The notes: generated from the sequence alone by a model not told the origin. Counted from the first letter of the stretch, positions 36,158 to 46,391 are shown. The stretch is 64,000 nucleotides of DNA from an uncultured Aquimarina sp. (GCA_947500545.1 CANMSO010000003.1:62001-126000); one strand, 5' to 3'. Numbers and translations are program-made.

Positions 36158-39100
36158 TATTCTTTATATCTTTCTAAATTACGCCAACCTCCTGTTAATA
36201 TGGAGTTACTTTTAAATTTACTTATTCCTAATTTAATACCTGTTCCATAACTAGTTAATCTTCCAGAATAAATACTGGATTCTAATACAGATCCACTGAC
36301 TCCTAAAAAGGATAAATTATATCCAGAACTCTCTCCTCTAAGATCATAGGGTGATAAAGGTTTCCCATTATGTGAAAACAACATGCCTCCTGCAAGAGCA
36401 CCTCCAAAATTTAAACCTGTATTTTCATAAGTAGTTGTATAAGTCGCTACTGCATCTCTTGATAAAAAAGCTACATCTAAAGACATTCCAAGTCCTTTAA
36501 TAACTGTTGCCTCTAATCCAGCAGAAAGCATAAAAACTGCTCCTCTATTTCTATTACTATCTAGAAAGGATTTTAAAAGAGCATCTAATTGCTCAGGTAT
36601 TTCAATTTCCAAAGGAGTATTTGCAGCAGTTAATGTTTGTTTTAAATGAGGGAGATTTTCATCTAAATGAATATCAACTTCAATCGCATCAGTTTTTATA
36701 ACTACAGAAGGAGTAGTTGAATCATCTTTTGAATAAATATTTATATCATTCCCCTCATTATTACTACTTGAATTATTTTCTTCAGAACTAGATCCATTTT
36801 CACTTGGAGCTTGATAAACGGTAATCAAGTCATCGCCTGTTATACCATTTTCTTTCATCCATTCTGCAGTAGAATTCGCCCCACTAGGATCAGCAAAAAA
36901 CACAGGATTATTATCAAAACCATTATAAGTTGACATACCATGATGGGTAACAGGGTCAATAGAAGTCCATCTAGCAATAGAAGGATCATATTGGCGCAAA
37001 GGCATTTCATAAAGATCAAGTCCTAGCACTTCTTCATGTTCTATACCATTATACTTAAATTTCTGCGCAGTACCATTCCTGTGAGAAGACATAATTTCAT
37101 TATAACCCTTATGTTTTAATCCAAAAGGATAATAATTGTTCTCCTCTATAATCTCATCCTGAGCAATTATACCATTACCATTAGCATCTTTATAAGACAG
37201 TCTAATATTTCCTAAGTGATCAGCATACTGATATATATAATCGAACCCATTACTATTGTTAGGCTCTGCATATCCCTCAGCAGTGGCAAAGAACTCCAGG
37301 TTGCCATTCTTATAAACGTAATTGCCAGCATACTCTGTTTCTATTAAAGAACTTCCTTCTGTTACGATTTTTTTAAGCTTCGCTCCAGTGGCGTCGTAAA
37401 TATAACTAATATTTCCTGTTCCTTCATTGTTTGAGATAGAAACTACCTCTGGTAGATTAAGATGATTGTAGGTAATGCCTGAGATCCCTTTGTTGCGGTC
37501 TATGGTCATGTTACCGTTGGTGTCATACACATAGTGATTGCTATTACCTGTGTATTTTGAAGTAAATCCAAAATCCTTGCTATGGGTGTCTACTACCTTC
37601 AACAACTTATTGCCATAATCATAGTGATAAATTAGATTATCCATAGAACCAAAACTGGTTCCTACTTCATTAAGCATCCCATTGCGCTGTAGTGTCATTA
37701 TATTCCCCATCTTATCATACGTTACCCCAGTAAGGTTATAGCTTCCTACATTACAATACGCACCTGTGATTCGGTTGAGATGATCATACCCATACGAGTA
37801 CGATTTCTTGTTATGATCATTTGCCGTTTTCCAGATCGTCTCACTTATGTTACCATTGTATAGGTCATCTGCTCTACCTCGGTTTTCGGTAACTTTATTA
37901 TAATTAATCCCAAAAGCAAATAGATCATTACCCATATTATCTATATCGTTGATGCCTCTAAGCCAACCGCGTATGTTGTAGTTGTAGTCTACGGTTTGTA
38001 AACTAATATACCCCTTGTTAAGTCGATTAATTTTTACATTTTTAACCGCTGCCCCAACATCATGCAAGGCAACATCCCCTAATAGTGTTCCTTCATTCGT
38101 TACCATAGACGTATAAAAGGTAACCCCATTTTTCTTGTAATATATTTTATTATCTATTCTTTGAATACTAAAAGTATCTGAGGTACTAAAAGGGCCAAAA
38201 TCACCTTTAGACTCGCCTTTTTCATACACAAGGATATGTCCTGTATATCTTGAATACAGAGCATAATCAATGGTAGTAAAATTGGTATCAGTATTCGTAT
38301 TAGACAACCCAATCATGAGAGCTTTGCTTACATGAGAAAATTGAAAAGAAATCGATCCATTACCTTGAAAACTTTGGTTGGTAGCAAACCCAGCATTATT
38401 CCAACCTCCACTTGCTGTTTTTATAATTTCTCCAGTATTAGATACGTTTGCTCCTACTACATCACTGAAAGAGGTATTTGTTGGTAATTCATTATACAAA
38501 ATAGTACCTCCTACTTTTTTTGTAGTAAGTTGCCCTAGTGCATCATAGCCATTATTAGCTATTAATTCCTCGTGTTGATTACCAATCTTTTGGGTTTGTG
38601 TAAGCACTCTACCCATATGGTCATAGTCAAATTTGTCTATGGTAACGATCGCAGCATTACTCCCCTTGGTATGAGTAGTTTTGGCTTCTAGTACTTTACC
38701 TGCAAAATCCAATTTGCTTTCTACAATATCGGTAGTACCCAAATACTCATTTTTGCTAGCTACGTAGATTGGTCGTCCTTTTTTGTCGTAGTAGGTCACC
38801 GTAGTAATCCATTGATTGGTTCCCAACACACGTACTTTGCTACCTGTAGGTAATGATTTGGTTCTGCCAGTCACTGCTTCTCCATACACTGTACCTGGAT
38901 TATTAAACACCGCATCTTCAATAGCCAAAAACTCATAATCATCATAGTAATTGATGGTATATATTTCTGTCATTCCTCCAGGGATAGGTCCATTAGTATA
39001 ATAAACTTCTGAACCTGCTAACGTTGATACCGGCGCGCGGTTTACGTACTGAGTATAGCTGATATTATGGATTGCACCATTTTGTATAGCCAGTCTACTA

Positions 39101-42100
39101 GTAACCGAAGAAAAAACACTTATACCGGTATAAGCCACTCTACTCAAGGCATCATACTTGGTAAATAACCATTCATTATTTACTCTTTGGTTTGCATCCT
39201 GAGTCATAACGGGTTGATCTAGTTTGTTATAGACAATATACTCCCATCCTTTACCTGGGGTCTTCTTTTCAATCAGTCTATTTCTGTAATCATATCTGTA
39301 TTGATAACACAGTTCGGCAAGCTCGCTGGCCGATACGCCATCGCTAGTAACTACCTTAGGTGGTAACACATACGTAAGATTCCCAAAATCATCATACACA
39401 TAATAGGTATCATGAGCCTCACTAGCATTAAAGGATTTTTTAAGCACTACTTGCCCTAGTTTGTTTTTGTATTCTTTGGTGGTGTGGTTATTGCCATCTG
39501 TTGCTGTCCAGTTTTCATCTTTGGTGATGGTAACATACAGTTCGTTGGCAGGATAAAAACCATCTTTGACCAACGTTGGTGCTTCTTTATTCGGCTTATC
39601 GTTAACTATAGGAAACGTTACTCTAAAATAAACCACTTCATTAGCTATATTCGTATCCCAATCAAATTTGATAGTATGATCAGCGTTACTGGTTGGATCT
39701 GCTTTCCAAGCTGCACCTGGGGCTCCTTGTTCTAGTACTCTACCCAGTGGAGAGGCTTCATAAATACTCTCAGAATATGCATTTACATCGGCTACGGCCA
39801 TGCCTGTAAAATCATCTGCATACTTGTTTTGGTAGTAGCTATTGATATTAGTAGCGATATCAACTGTAGTATAACTTCCTTTTTGAGTCGTTTGGCGCTC
39901 AAAAGGCAAGTACTCTTTGGTTTGTCGTCCTAAATCATCATATTGGATATGGGTGATGATGTCATTTGGCGTACTTTGATGTCCTAAAATAAGATCTTCT
40001 ATCGTATTTTCATTACCATCTAGTTTTTGTACCACTGGATTCCAAAAGAATTGATTAGTATTTACATCTGTACTATAATACAGATAATTTCTAAAACTAG
40101 ACTTGGTAGTGGTACTCATCCATTTAAATTCGTTACCATTTAACACTTTATCTCCATTTTGGTCATATACCCCGCTCACACCTGTATGCTCACCTGTATA
40201 TTGATAAGGATGTATTACCCCCACAATCAAATACCAGGTATCTAACTGCGGAAGATCTCCAACCCAGAAATAAGGGTTATTATTAGATATTGAAGTACCT
40301 GCAAGAGATTGTACATTTCGAGTTCCGTGATATGTAGTACCATTATGAGATCCGGTTCGCTTTACCCAAACCGTATACCGATACCCTATATTTTTATCTA
40401 CATTTAAGTAATCGGTATACCAACCTCCATCGGCTCCTCTACTTATATCATTACCACATGTCCAGAGTAAAGACAGTTTACCTTCTGGATCGGGACCTAA
40501 TGCTATTTTGTTTTCTGATGCATCACCATTTTTGTTAAAGAATGGTGTACCACCTTGACCTACTGTCCAATCCATAGTAAGCTCATTAGAACTAATCCCT
40601 TTAGAATACACAGCACTAGCTTTAACTGCTACTTGTTGTTTTGGTCTACCCAGGCCATCGTAATATGTAATGCTTTCTATGACGTCTTCTTCGTTTTCAA
40701 TTCCCTCTGAAGAAGTCATCTCTGCTTGATAGGTTCTGGTGAATACATAATTCTGAGCACTACTTAGATTTACCGCCTGATAGCTTTGTTCCTTACAACC
40801 ATCTAAACTTCCATAGATTGACGCACATTGATCGCCTTTATTTGATACATATCCTGTTGGTTGACTACATCCCGTTTTTACATCAGCAACATCTCCAAAA
40901 CCATCATTATCAGTATCGGCATACCATTTGGCATTGGGATGTAAAGTGGCATCATTATCATTACAATCTGTTAGAGGCAGTACTGTTTGTACATATCCCG
41001 AACCTGGACTAGTGCATTGTGTGACTTTGCTAGTTGCAAAACCATCACCATCGCTATCTTTGTACCAGGTAGGTGCGGGTTGTATACTATAGTTTATTTC
41101 TAAAGCTTCTCCCCAACATAAAGAACTATTGTCTCTGGCTTTTAAATAGTATCTACTACCACTGGTTCGAGTAATCGTTGTGCCATTTATCGCAGTACTA
41201 GTTGCATCTTTATTACTTTGCCAATACCAAGTCACACCACTAGGTGGATTATTTCTTGTTAATACTGCATTTGCACAATTATTCTGTACATTATTAATAG
41301 TTGGTTTCGCAGGAATCTGATTTATCGTGTATGTCACCTCGAGCGCGTCACTCCAACATAATGAACTATTATGCCTGGCTCGTAAATAATATTTATTGCC
41401 ATTAGTTCTGGTAACAGATGGGCCACTTTCTAAAGTATTCGTTGCATGCTCACTACTTTGCCAATACCAGGTCACATTACTAGGTGGATTATTTCGGGTA
41501 AGTACCGTATTGCCACAATTCTTTTTTATTTCCTTTATTGTTGGCATTGTAGGTTCTGGCTTAATGGTATAGGTTATGGTAGTAGCATCACTCCAACATC
41601 CTGTACTGGTATTTCTTGCTCGTAAATAATAGACCGTACCACCAGTTCTTTTTATCGATGACGGAGACGGTGAGCTATTCGTTCCGGTTTCACTGCTCTG
41701 CCAATGGTAGGTGATACCATTTGGGGGATTAGCTCTGGTAAGTAACGTATTACCACAATTTTTAGTCACATCCGGCATCGGAGGTTTAGACGGTTTCTCA
41801 TTAACACTATACGTTACCTGCTTTGCTGTACCCCAACATCCGCTTGTTTTATGCCTTGCCCTTAGATAATAAGCAGTACCGCCAGTTCGTTTAAGAGTTT
41901 CAGAAGAATCAGAAGTGCTCTCACTCGAGGCACTACTTTGCCAATACCAAGTCTCTGTACTTGGTGGGTTGTTTCTTCTTAGCACTGTATTACCACAATT
42001 TTTAATGGGTGTTTGTGCCGTTGGGGTTCCTGGTACTGCTTTAAAAGTATAGTTTACCCTAACCGCGGTGCTCCAACATCTGGTATCCTGATGATATGCT

Positions 42101-42588
42101 CTAAGGTAATAGTAACTTCCCCCATATCGGTTTAATGTTTTTGAAGCATTGGTTTTTTCCTTACCGGTATCACTACTCTGCCAATAATAGATAATCCTGT
42201 TTGGAGGATTAGCGCGGGTTAACACTGTTTTTCCACATTGATCTGATGCAGAAGGTATTGGTGGTGATGTAGGCTGTACACCCTCATCAATCTCACCATC
42301 ACAATCATTGTCCAAACCATCGCATAACTCTGGAGCACCAGGATACACTGTATTATTGTTATCCTTGCAGTCTCCAGACCTGGCTACATAATTTGGTGAC
42401 GGTGATACACTACACTCAAATATCAAACCATTACCATACCCGTCACCATCGGCATCATAAAACCAGGCACTCCCAGCATCATCATTAGCACAAGGATTAA
42501 GTGTAGGAGGCACTTGACTGTAACTTAAGCTAGGGATACACAGTACCCATAGCAATATATAGATATATTTATTTTTCATCGTGGTCAT
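36157..42588 (-). CDS. Giant secreted YD/RHS-repeat protein with Ig-like repeats and variable C-terminus
   Basis: A 2143-aa Sec-exported protein (signal peptide to about residue 25). Order of parts: a MopE-like metal-binding segment (DCKDNNNTVYPGAPELCDG, 73-103); five tandem repeats of exactly 80 residues (about 108-507), each with two Cys; two more D-x-D-x-D-G calcium-type motifs (508-570). A DUF6443-like start of the YD shell follows (616-660, YYDGLGRPKQQ), interrupted by an inserted domain (~659-868). YD repeats continue with a second insert (~1362-1527), then the RHS core end (GLDLYEMPLRQYDPSIARW). A distinct C-terminal region (1904-2143) follows a Ser/Asn/Glu linker. No type IX sorting domain is seen. 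The start could also be Met4. It probably encloses or displays its C-terminal part, as RHS toxins do. Confidence 0.85.
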   Translation of the reverse strand: MTTMKNKYIYILLWVLCIPSLSYSQVPPTLNPCANDDAGSAWFYDADGDGYGNGLIFECSVSPSPNYVARSGDCKDNNNTVYPGAPELCDGLDNDCDGEIDEGVQPTSPPIPSASDQCGKTVLTRANPPNRIIYYWQSSDTGKEKTNASKTLNRYGGSYYYLRAYHQDTRCWSTAVRVNYTFKAVPGTPTAQTPIKNCGNTVLRRNNPPSTETWYWQSSASSESTSDSSETLKRTGGTAYYLRARHKTSGCWGTAKQVTYSVNEKPSKPPMPDVTKNCGNTLLTRANPPNGITYHWQSSETGTNSSPSPSSIKRTGGTVYYLRARNTSTGCWSDATTITYTIKPEPTMPTIKEIKKNCGNTVLTRNNPPSNVTWYWQSSEHATNTLESGPSVTRTNGNKYYLRARHNSSLCWSDALEVTYTINQIPAKPTINNVQNNCANAVLTRNNPPSGVTWYWQSNKDATSTAINGTTITRTSGSRYYLKARDNSSLCWGEALEINYSIQPAPTWYKDSDGDGFATSKVTQCTSPGSGYVQTVLPLTDCNDNDATLHPNAKWYADTDNDGFGDVADVKTGCSQPTGYVSNKGDQCASIYGSLDGCKEQSYQAVNLSSAQNYVFTRTYQAEMTSSEGIENEEDVIESITYYDGLGRPKQQVAVKASAVYSKGISSNELTMDWTVGQGGTPFFNKNGDASENKIALGPDPEGKLSLLWTCGNDISRGADGGWYTDYLNVDKNIGYRYTVWVKRTGSHNGTTYHGTRNVQSLAGTSISNNNPYFWVGDLPQLDTWYLIVGVIHPYQYTGEHTGVSGVYDQNGDKVLNGNEFKWMSTTTKSSFRNYLYYSTDVNTNQFFWNPVVQKLDGNENTIEDLILGHQSTPNDIITHIQYDDLGRQTKEYLPFERQTTQKGSYTTVDIATNINSYYQNKYADDFTGMAVADVNAYSESIYEASPLGRVLEQGAPGAAWKADPTSNADHTIKFDWDTNIANEVVYFRVTFPIVNDKPNKEAPTLVKDGFYPANELYVTITKDENWTATDGNNHTTKEYKNKLGQVVLKKSFNASEAHDTYYVYDDFGNLTYVLPPKVVTSDGVSASELAELCYQYRYDYRNRLIEKKTPGKGWEYIVYNKLDQPVMTQDANQRVNNEWLFTKYDALSRVAYTGISVFSSVTSRLAIQNGAIHNISYTQYVNRAPVSTLAGSEVYYTNGPIPGGMTEIYTINYYDDYEFLAIEDAVFNNPGTVYGEAVTGRTKSLPTGSKVRVLGTNQWITTVTYYDKKGRPIYVASKNEYLGTTDIVESKLDFAGKVLEAKTTHTKGSNAAIVTIDKFDYDHMGRVLTQTQKIGNQHEELIANNGYDALGQLTTKKVGGTILYNELPTNTSFSDVVGANVSNTGEIIKTASGGWNNAGFATNQSFQGNGSISFQFSHVSKALMIGLSNTNTDTNFTTIDYALYSRYTGHILVYEKGESKGDFGPFSTSDTFSIQRIDNKIYYKKNGVTFYTSMVTNEGTLLGDVALHDVGAAVKNVKINRLNKGYISLQTVDYNYNIRGWLRGINDIDNMGNDLFAFGINYNKVTENRGRADDLYNGNISETIWKTANDHNKKSYSYGYDHLNRITGAYCNVGSYNLTGVTYDKMGNIMTLQRNGMLNEVGTSFGSMDNLIYHYDYGNKLLKVVDTHSKDFGFTSKYTGNSNHYVYDTNGNMTIDRNKGISGITYNHLNLPEVVSISNNEGTGNISYIYDATGAKLKKIVTEGSSLIETEYAGNYVYKNGNLEFFATAEGYAEPNNSNGFDYIYQYADHLGNIRLSYKDANGNGIIAQDEIIEENNYYPFGLKHKGYNEIMSSHRNGTAQKFKYNGIEHEEVLGLDLYEMPLRQYDPSIARWTSIDPVTHHGMSTYNGFDNNPVFFADPSGANSTAEWMKENGITGDDLITVYQAPSENGSSSEENNSSSNNEGNDINIYSKDDSTTPSVVIKTDAIEVDIHLDENLPHLKQTLTAANTPLEIEIPEQLDALLKSFLDSNRNRGAVFMLSAGLEATVIKGLGMSLDVAFLSRDAVATYTTTYENTGLNFGGALAGGMLFSHNGKPLSPYDLRGESSGYNLSFLGVSGSVLESSIYSGRLTSYGTGIKLGISKFKSNSILTGGWRNLERYKE

Positions 42589-45500
42589 TAGTTTTTGTAG
42601 TGGTATTTGTTTTCTGAAACTAAGTTTCCTTCGGCATCCTTAACCGTTTCTAAACGGTTAAAGCCATCATACTGATAATACATCGTTTCTCCTCTTGGAT
42701 CTGTAATACTGGTCACCCCAATCTGTGGATCGTAGGTGTAACTGATTATTTGGGAATCTTTGAAATGATTATGGTCACGTATCGATACCATAAGAGTGCG
42801 CATTTCTGCTTCTTTTGCACTACTGGTCTCGGTATTAGATACTACTTTAAGCTGCTCAATCAAATTACTAAGATCTGTAGGCATGCCTGTATACGTAGCA
42901 TTGGCTATTTTGGCAATGGGATACCTGTTGTTATATCCCCAAATAAAAATGCTTGGACTCCCGTCTGTTTGAGTAACTTCTAAAGGATGTCCCTGATCAT
43001 CATAAGCTACATATCTCATACGCTCTTCCCAATTGGTCGTCATAGGATCTTGTGTAGAGATCATTTCTGGATAAATCCTTGCTGCGCCCCAGTCTTTAAA
43101 ATGGGTACGGGTTTTTGATAGCAAATTCGTAGTATCTCCTTTTTTTAGATAGCTTTCTGTTTGTATAGGAATTGCAATACGGTGCTGATTGCTTAACTTG
43201 TTTATCGCATCCAGATTTGTAGTACTTAAATCGGTAAGCGCTCCTACATCTTGTGGGTAATACGTTTTTGAAGCAATCACCTCATTTGTACCCTTAGTAG
43301 TTTCAGTTCTAGTGACTTGCTTATGGGTCGTATTATCATAAAAATAATTCGTTGTCTTTTCTACAACCTGATCACCAAAAAATTGCTTGTCTGTTTGTTT
43401 TTCTAAACGAGTCCATCTGGGCTTTAAACGATATTTATTGGCGAAAAACGTAGTGGCTGAACCCAATGGACCACTGCCACCACAATAGCTTCCATTATAA
43501 AACCAAGGAATGGAAATACTTGTACTGAAATTTGCCCCGTCATCTACCTTAGTAATACATGCACGCTCAAAAACGGTTTCAGGAATCATAAAAACACCAT
43601 TGTGTGGCATAGTAGTACTTAAGGTTTGTTGTGTATATTCCTGGGAACTTTGCCGTACGAGTTGTTTTTGATTGTTATAATGGGTTGTGGCTCTTAGCTT
43701 ACCATTTAAATGATAACGTGAAAAGTAGGGTTGGTATTGATTTATTACTCCATCATCATCATTGTAAAACGTATAGGTAGTATGGCCCTGATACTGATCA
43801 TTATTAAATAATATTTCTGAAACATTGGTATAGGCTATATTAAACTTGGTTTTAGGAGCCAAATTGCTACTATAAAACTTATGCATACGAGTTCCTTCTA
43901 ATATACGAGAGTCATTTATTGATATAAATTTACCCGCATGCATCTGAATTTTAGAAAATACCAGTTTTTGATGAATCACTCCAGATGAATTGTAGATACT
44001 CCCTGCCAAATTAGGAGTGATTTCTTTATCTTCTGGTAGTGTATTGTAATAATAATACTTGGTTAGTTTGTCATCAGAAGTTTCTGATGGTTTGCTTTCT
44101 GTTTTATATAATCGTAACCCTCCAATCCTATTAATCCTTGGAGTTGTATTTTCATGATGCAAATCGAAATCAATGTTTAAAGAGGTATTGGGATTTCCAT
44201 CTACTAATAAAATACGATAATCCCCTTCTTCTAATTGCAAAGTGAAATCACTAACGGGATTCGTACTGAAATAAACAATCTTTGGATTATTATTAGGATC
44301 ACTGGTCATGATATCACAATACGTAAGAGGCGCTTCGCCAGTATCACAAACAGTATAAGTATCTCCGGCAACGTCTGGAGAACATCCCTCGATTTGCAGT
44401 AATCCTCCATCAGGACATGGTCTTGTTTCACATTGGCCAGTCCCTATTTGGGATTTATAAATACAGACAAACTTAACCTCCCCAGGATCTAATTGATTTC
44501 CAGGATTATAATTATTAAAAGTCATGTCAAAGACAATATTCCTGGTCGCATTTAAGGAATCTATTACAAACTTGCCATTAGCTATATTTTGAAGATTGTG
44601 TAGATAAGGGATATCATCAAGATTTGGGCAATCATTAAGATCATTAGTATTTTGGATAGGGTTATTATGCCCTCCTATTACAGTCGTAGAGTATTTTACT
44701 ACATTAGGAGTTACATCTTCTTCTACCGGACCACGATGTGCATCATAATAAAAGGTGGTAGACCCTCCTGTGGGGTATGTAATTTTTTGTAAAGTACCAT
44801 TTCTGGCAAAGGAAATATCTGGCTTACGATTAGCTCCATGAACCTCATAATCTGGAGAAAAAATACCATACTGTTGATTAAATCGATCGGTATTACCCAA
44901 AACAAAATTATTATTCTGTATCGATGCACCATTATAGTATCCCCATAAATCCATGGCATTACTACTCTTTGGAGGAAGCCCCGTAGGATTAAAATAATCA
45001 AAACGATGTGTTTTTTCTTCTGGGGTTGTCCCAGCCGGAATCAAACTACCATCTGAACTACGAAGGACTTCAATCTCACGGATTGCATCTAACTTAAGAC
45101 GTTTATCTCCTATTGGGTAGACTGCAGAACTGATTCCTGACACGAAATAGGAATAATCAAAAGCAAAACTTTTGGTAGCTTGCCCAATTGTATTATAGAC
45201 ATTGATATCGGTTATAGCCGATTGTCCTGGTAAGTCGGCTCTAGACAAAGTACTGCCAAATCCTACAACCAATTGATCATTATGAAAAATTGCTGTTGGA
45301 TTAAACTGCTGGATTTGATAAACTGTTTGTTTATGTTGCTTGATTTCTTCTTTCTGCAATTGGTTTGTAGTAGGATGATAATAATATTGCCACATAACAT
45401 CAACTGGCATATGCTGACCCTCTAGATAATACTGCCCATTACCATAATTATAAGTAATTCTATCTTCCTGATTTGCCGTTTGAATCTTTGTTATATACCA

Positions 45501-46286
45501 ACCAGAGATATATTCTGCATCAAATTCGTTTTGTTGATTACTATATGAGCTAAGTGTATATTCTGTCTTGGCAAATTCATAACTCGTTCCATTGGTATCG
45601 GTAATCGTCCAACTTGTAATATGCTTACCATGCATGGTATAATCGATTTGTACTTCTGGATTATCAATAGAAAATACCTGATATTTTCCGTTCTCGATGA
45701 CATCATAATTTATAGCAATAGTTCCTGACAGACCATTGATGCTAAAGCTAAAAGTGTCTGCCTGAGTATCGATATTATTCATATTATAGTTTTCCCATAA
45801 TGCATGACCATAATATAAATCCTCTGCTGTAGGGTATGCACTCATTGGAGCACTATTGTAAACGGCATGAAGCCCTTTTCTAGTAGTATCATCTGTAATA
45901 TGAGCAAAGGTACCAGTAGCCTGATCAGGTAGCCCTTGCACCTGTCTGGATACTACGCCACCGTAGTTTAGATTCCAACCCAAACCAACATTAGTGGCCA
46001 GTTGGTTTACCTTGATCCCAGAGGCATCATAGGTCATGCTAATAGGCATGCTTATACTATTGCCTTTGATCTCACAAATCGGGATCGAAATATTAGGCGT
46101 ACCCGTATATTGATTTAAGGGGATATCCCCATATTTTATAAAAGCTTGTGCTTCTGGTGAGTTAGGAATAGTGACTGCTCGAGAAAGCTCTGCAGTATAA
46201 TCAAACCCAGAAGAATCGCCATCAACTTGGGAGAAACCCGAGTAAAAACAGCATAAAAACGCTAGAGAACAAATAAATTTATTCAT
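42588..46286 (-). CDS. Large secreted YD/RHS-repeat partner protein
   Basis: A 1232-aa Sec-exported protein; the start at 46286 gives a clean signal peptide (MNKFICSLAFLCCFYSGFSQ), whereas the longer frame to 46361 would run across the promoter. The N-terminal region shows the Bacteroidota YD-protein signature (MTYDASGIKVNQLATNVGLGWNL). A Cys-rich insert follows at about two fifths of the length, and the C-terminus has YD motifs (YTYDPQIGVTSITDPRGETM, YYQYDGFNRLETVKDAEGN). It is first in the leftward operon and overlaps the 2143-aa gene by one base (TAATG). The pair recalls two-part YD shells such as TcB/TcC, but that similarity is inferred. Confidence 0.82.
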   Translation of the reverse strand: MNKFICSLAFLCCFYSGFSQVDGDSSGFDYTAELSRAVTIPNSPEAQAFIKYGDIPLNQYTGTPNISIPICEIKGNSISMPISMTYDASGIKVNQLATNVGLGWNLNYGGVVSRQVQGLPDQATGTFAHITDDTTRKGLHAVYNSAPMSAYPTAEDLYYGHALWENYNMNNIDTQADTFSFSINGLSGTIAINYDVIENGKYQVFSIDNPEVQIDYTMHGKHITSWTITDTNGTSYEFAKTEYTLSSYSNQQNEFDAEYISGWYITKIQTANQEDRITYNYGNGQYYLEGQHMPVDVMWQYYYHPTTNQLQKEEIKQHKQTVYQIQQFNPTAIFHNDQLVVGFGSTLSRADLPGQSAITDINVYNTIGQATKSFAFDYSYFVSGISSAVYPIGDKRLKLDAIREIEVLRSSDGSLIPAGTTPEEKTHRFDYFNPTGLPPKSSNAMDLWGYYNGASIQNNNFVLGNTDRFNQQYGIFSPDYEVHGANRKPDISFARNGTLQKITYPTGGSTTFYYDAHRGPVEEDVTPNVVKYSTTVIGGHNNPIQNTNDLNDCPNLDDIPYLHNLQNIANGKFVIDSLNATRNIVFDMTFNNYNPGNQLDPGEVKFVCIYKSQIGTGQCETRPCPDGGLLQIEGCSPDVAGDTYTVCDTGEAPLTYCDIMTSDPNNNPKIVYFSTNPVSDFTLQLEEGDYRILLVDGNPNTSLNIDFDLHHENTTPRINRIGGLRLYKTESKPSETSDDKLTKYYYYNTLPEDKEITPNLAGSIYNSSGVIHQKLVFSKIQMHAGKFISINDSRILEGTRMHKFYSSNLAPKTKFNIAYTNVSEILFNNDQYQGHTTYTFYNDDDGVINQYQPYFSRYHLNGKLRATTHYNNQKQLVRQSSQEYTQQTLSTTMPHNGVFMIPETVFERACITKVDDGANFSTSISIPWFYNGSYCGGSGPLGSATTFFANKYRLKPRWTRLEKQTDKQFFGDQVVEKTTNYFYDNTTHKQVTRTETTKGTNEVIASKTYYPQDVGALTDLSTTNLDAINKLSNQHRIAIPIQTESYLKKGDTTNLLSKTRTHFKDWGAARIYPEMISTQDPMTTNWEERMRYVAYDDQGHPLEVTQTDGSPSIFIWGYNNRYPIAKIANATYTGMPTDLSNLIEQLKVVSNTETSSAKEAEMRTLMVSIRDHNHFKDSQIISYTYDPQIGVTSITDPRGETMYYQYDGFNRLETVKDAEGNLVSENKYHYKN

Positions 46287-46330
46287 AAATAATAATGGTA
46301 TGTGTATTAGTGATTCAATTTTTCCGGTGG

Positions 46331-46391
46331 CAAACCTACAACTATAAGTATAGCCTTGCAATAGGATGAACAGGGGAAAAATCCCCTTTTT
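46331..46391 (-). promoter_or_regulatory. Promoter and palindrome of the YD-repeat operon (twin of the T2SS promoter)
   Basis: Read leftward: the palindrome AGGGGATTTTTCCCCT (46387-46372), six bases further on CTATTG (46364-46359) as the -33 region, 20 nt of spacer, then TAGGTTTG (46338-46331), a perfect -7 element. Start of transcription would be near 46324, about 40 bases ahead of the ATG. The same layout, without gaps, is found in front of the secretion operon. Confidence 0.8.

Noticed and set aside
36157..36879. Type IX secretion C-terminal domain on the giant YD-repeat protein
   Set aside because: The last ~80 residues lack the usual T9SS type A or B pattern (no PNP/NxxGxxVYxxKxVxK end); the end reads GGWRNLERYKE.
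41068..42267. Regular DNA repeat considered as CRISPR or satellite
   Set aside because: The period is 240 bases, in frame and coding for 80-residue protein domains; no short identical repeats with unique spacers are present.
44723..45001. Minus-strand open frame inside the 1232-aa YD-repeat gene
   Set aside because: It overlaps the real gene in another frame, has no recognisable domain and no promoter.
46286..46361. Longer start for the 1232-aa YD-repeat protein
   Set aside because: The extended frame would place the start upstream of the promoter -7 element and hide a standard signal peptide that begins at 46286.
46371..46391. The G4/C4 palindrome followed by T could be a terminator
   Set aside because: Read rightward the left copy does look like a terminator, but no gene would end there. 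Its fixed distance to the -33 and -7 elements in both divergent copies fits a regulatory site better. A double role cannot be fully excluded.
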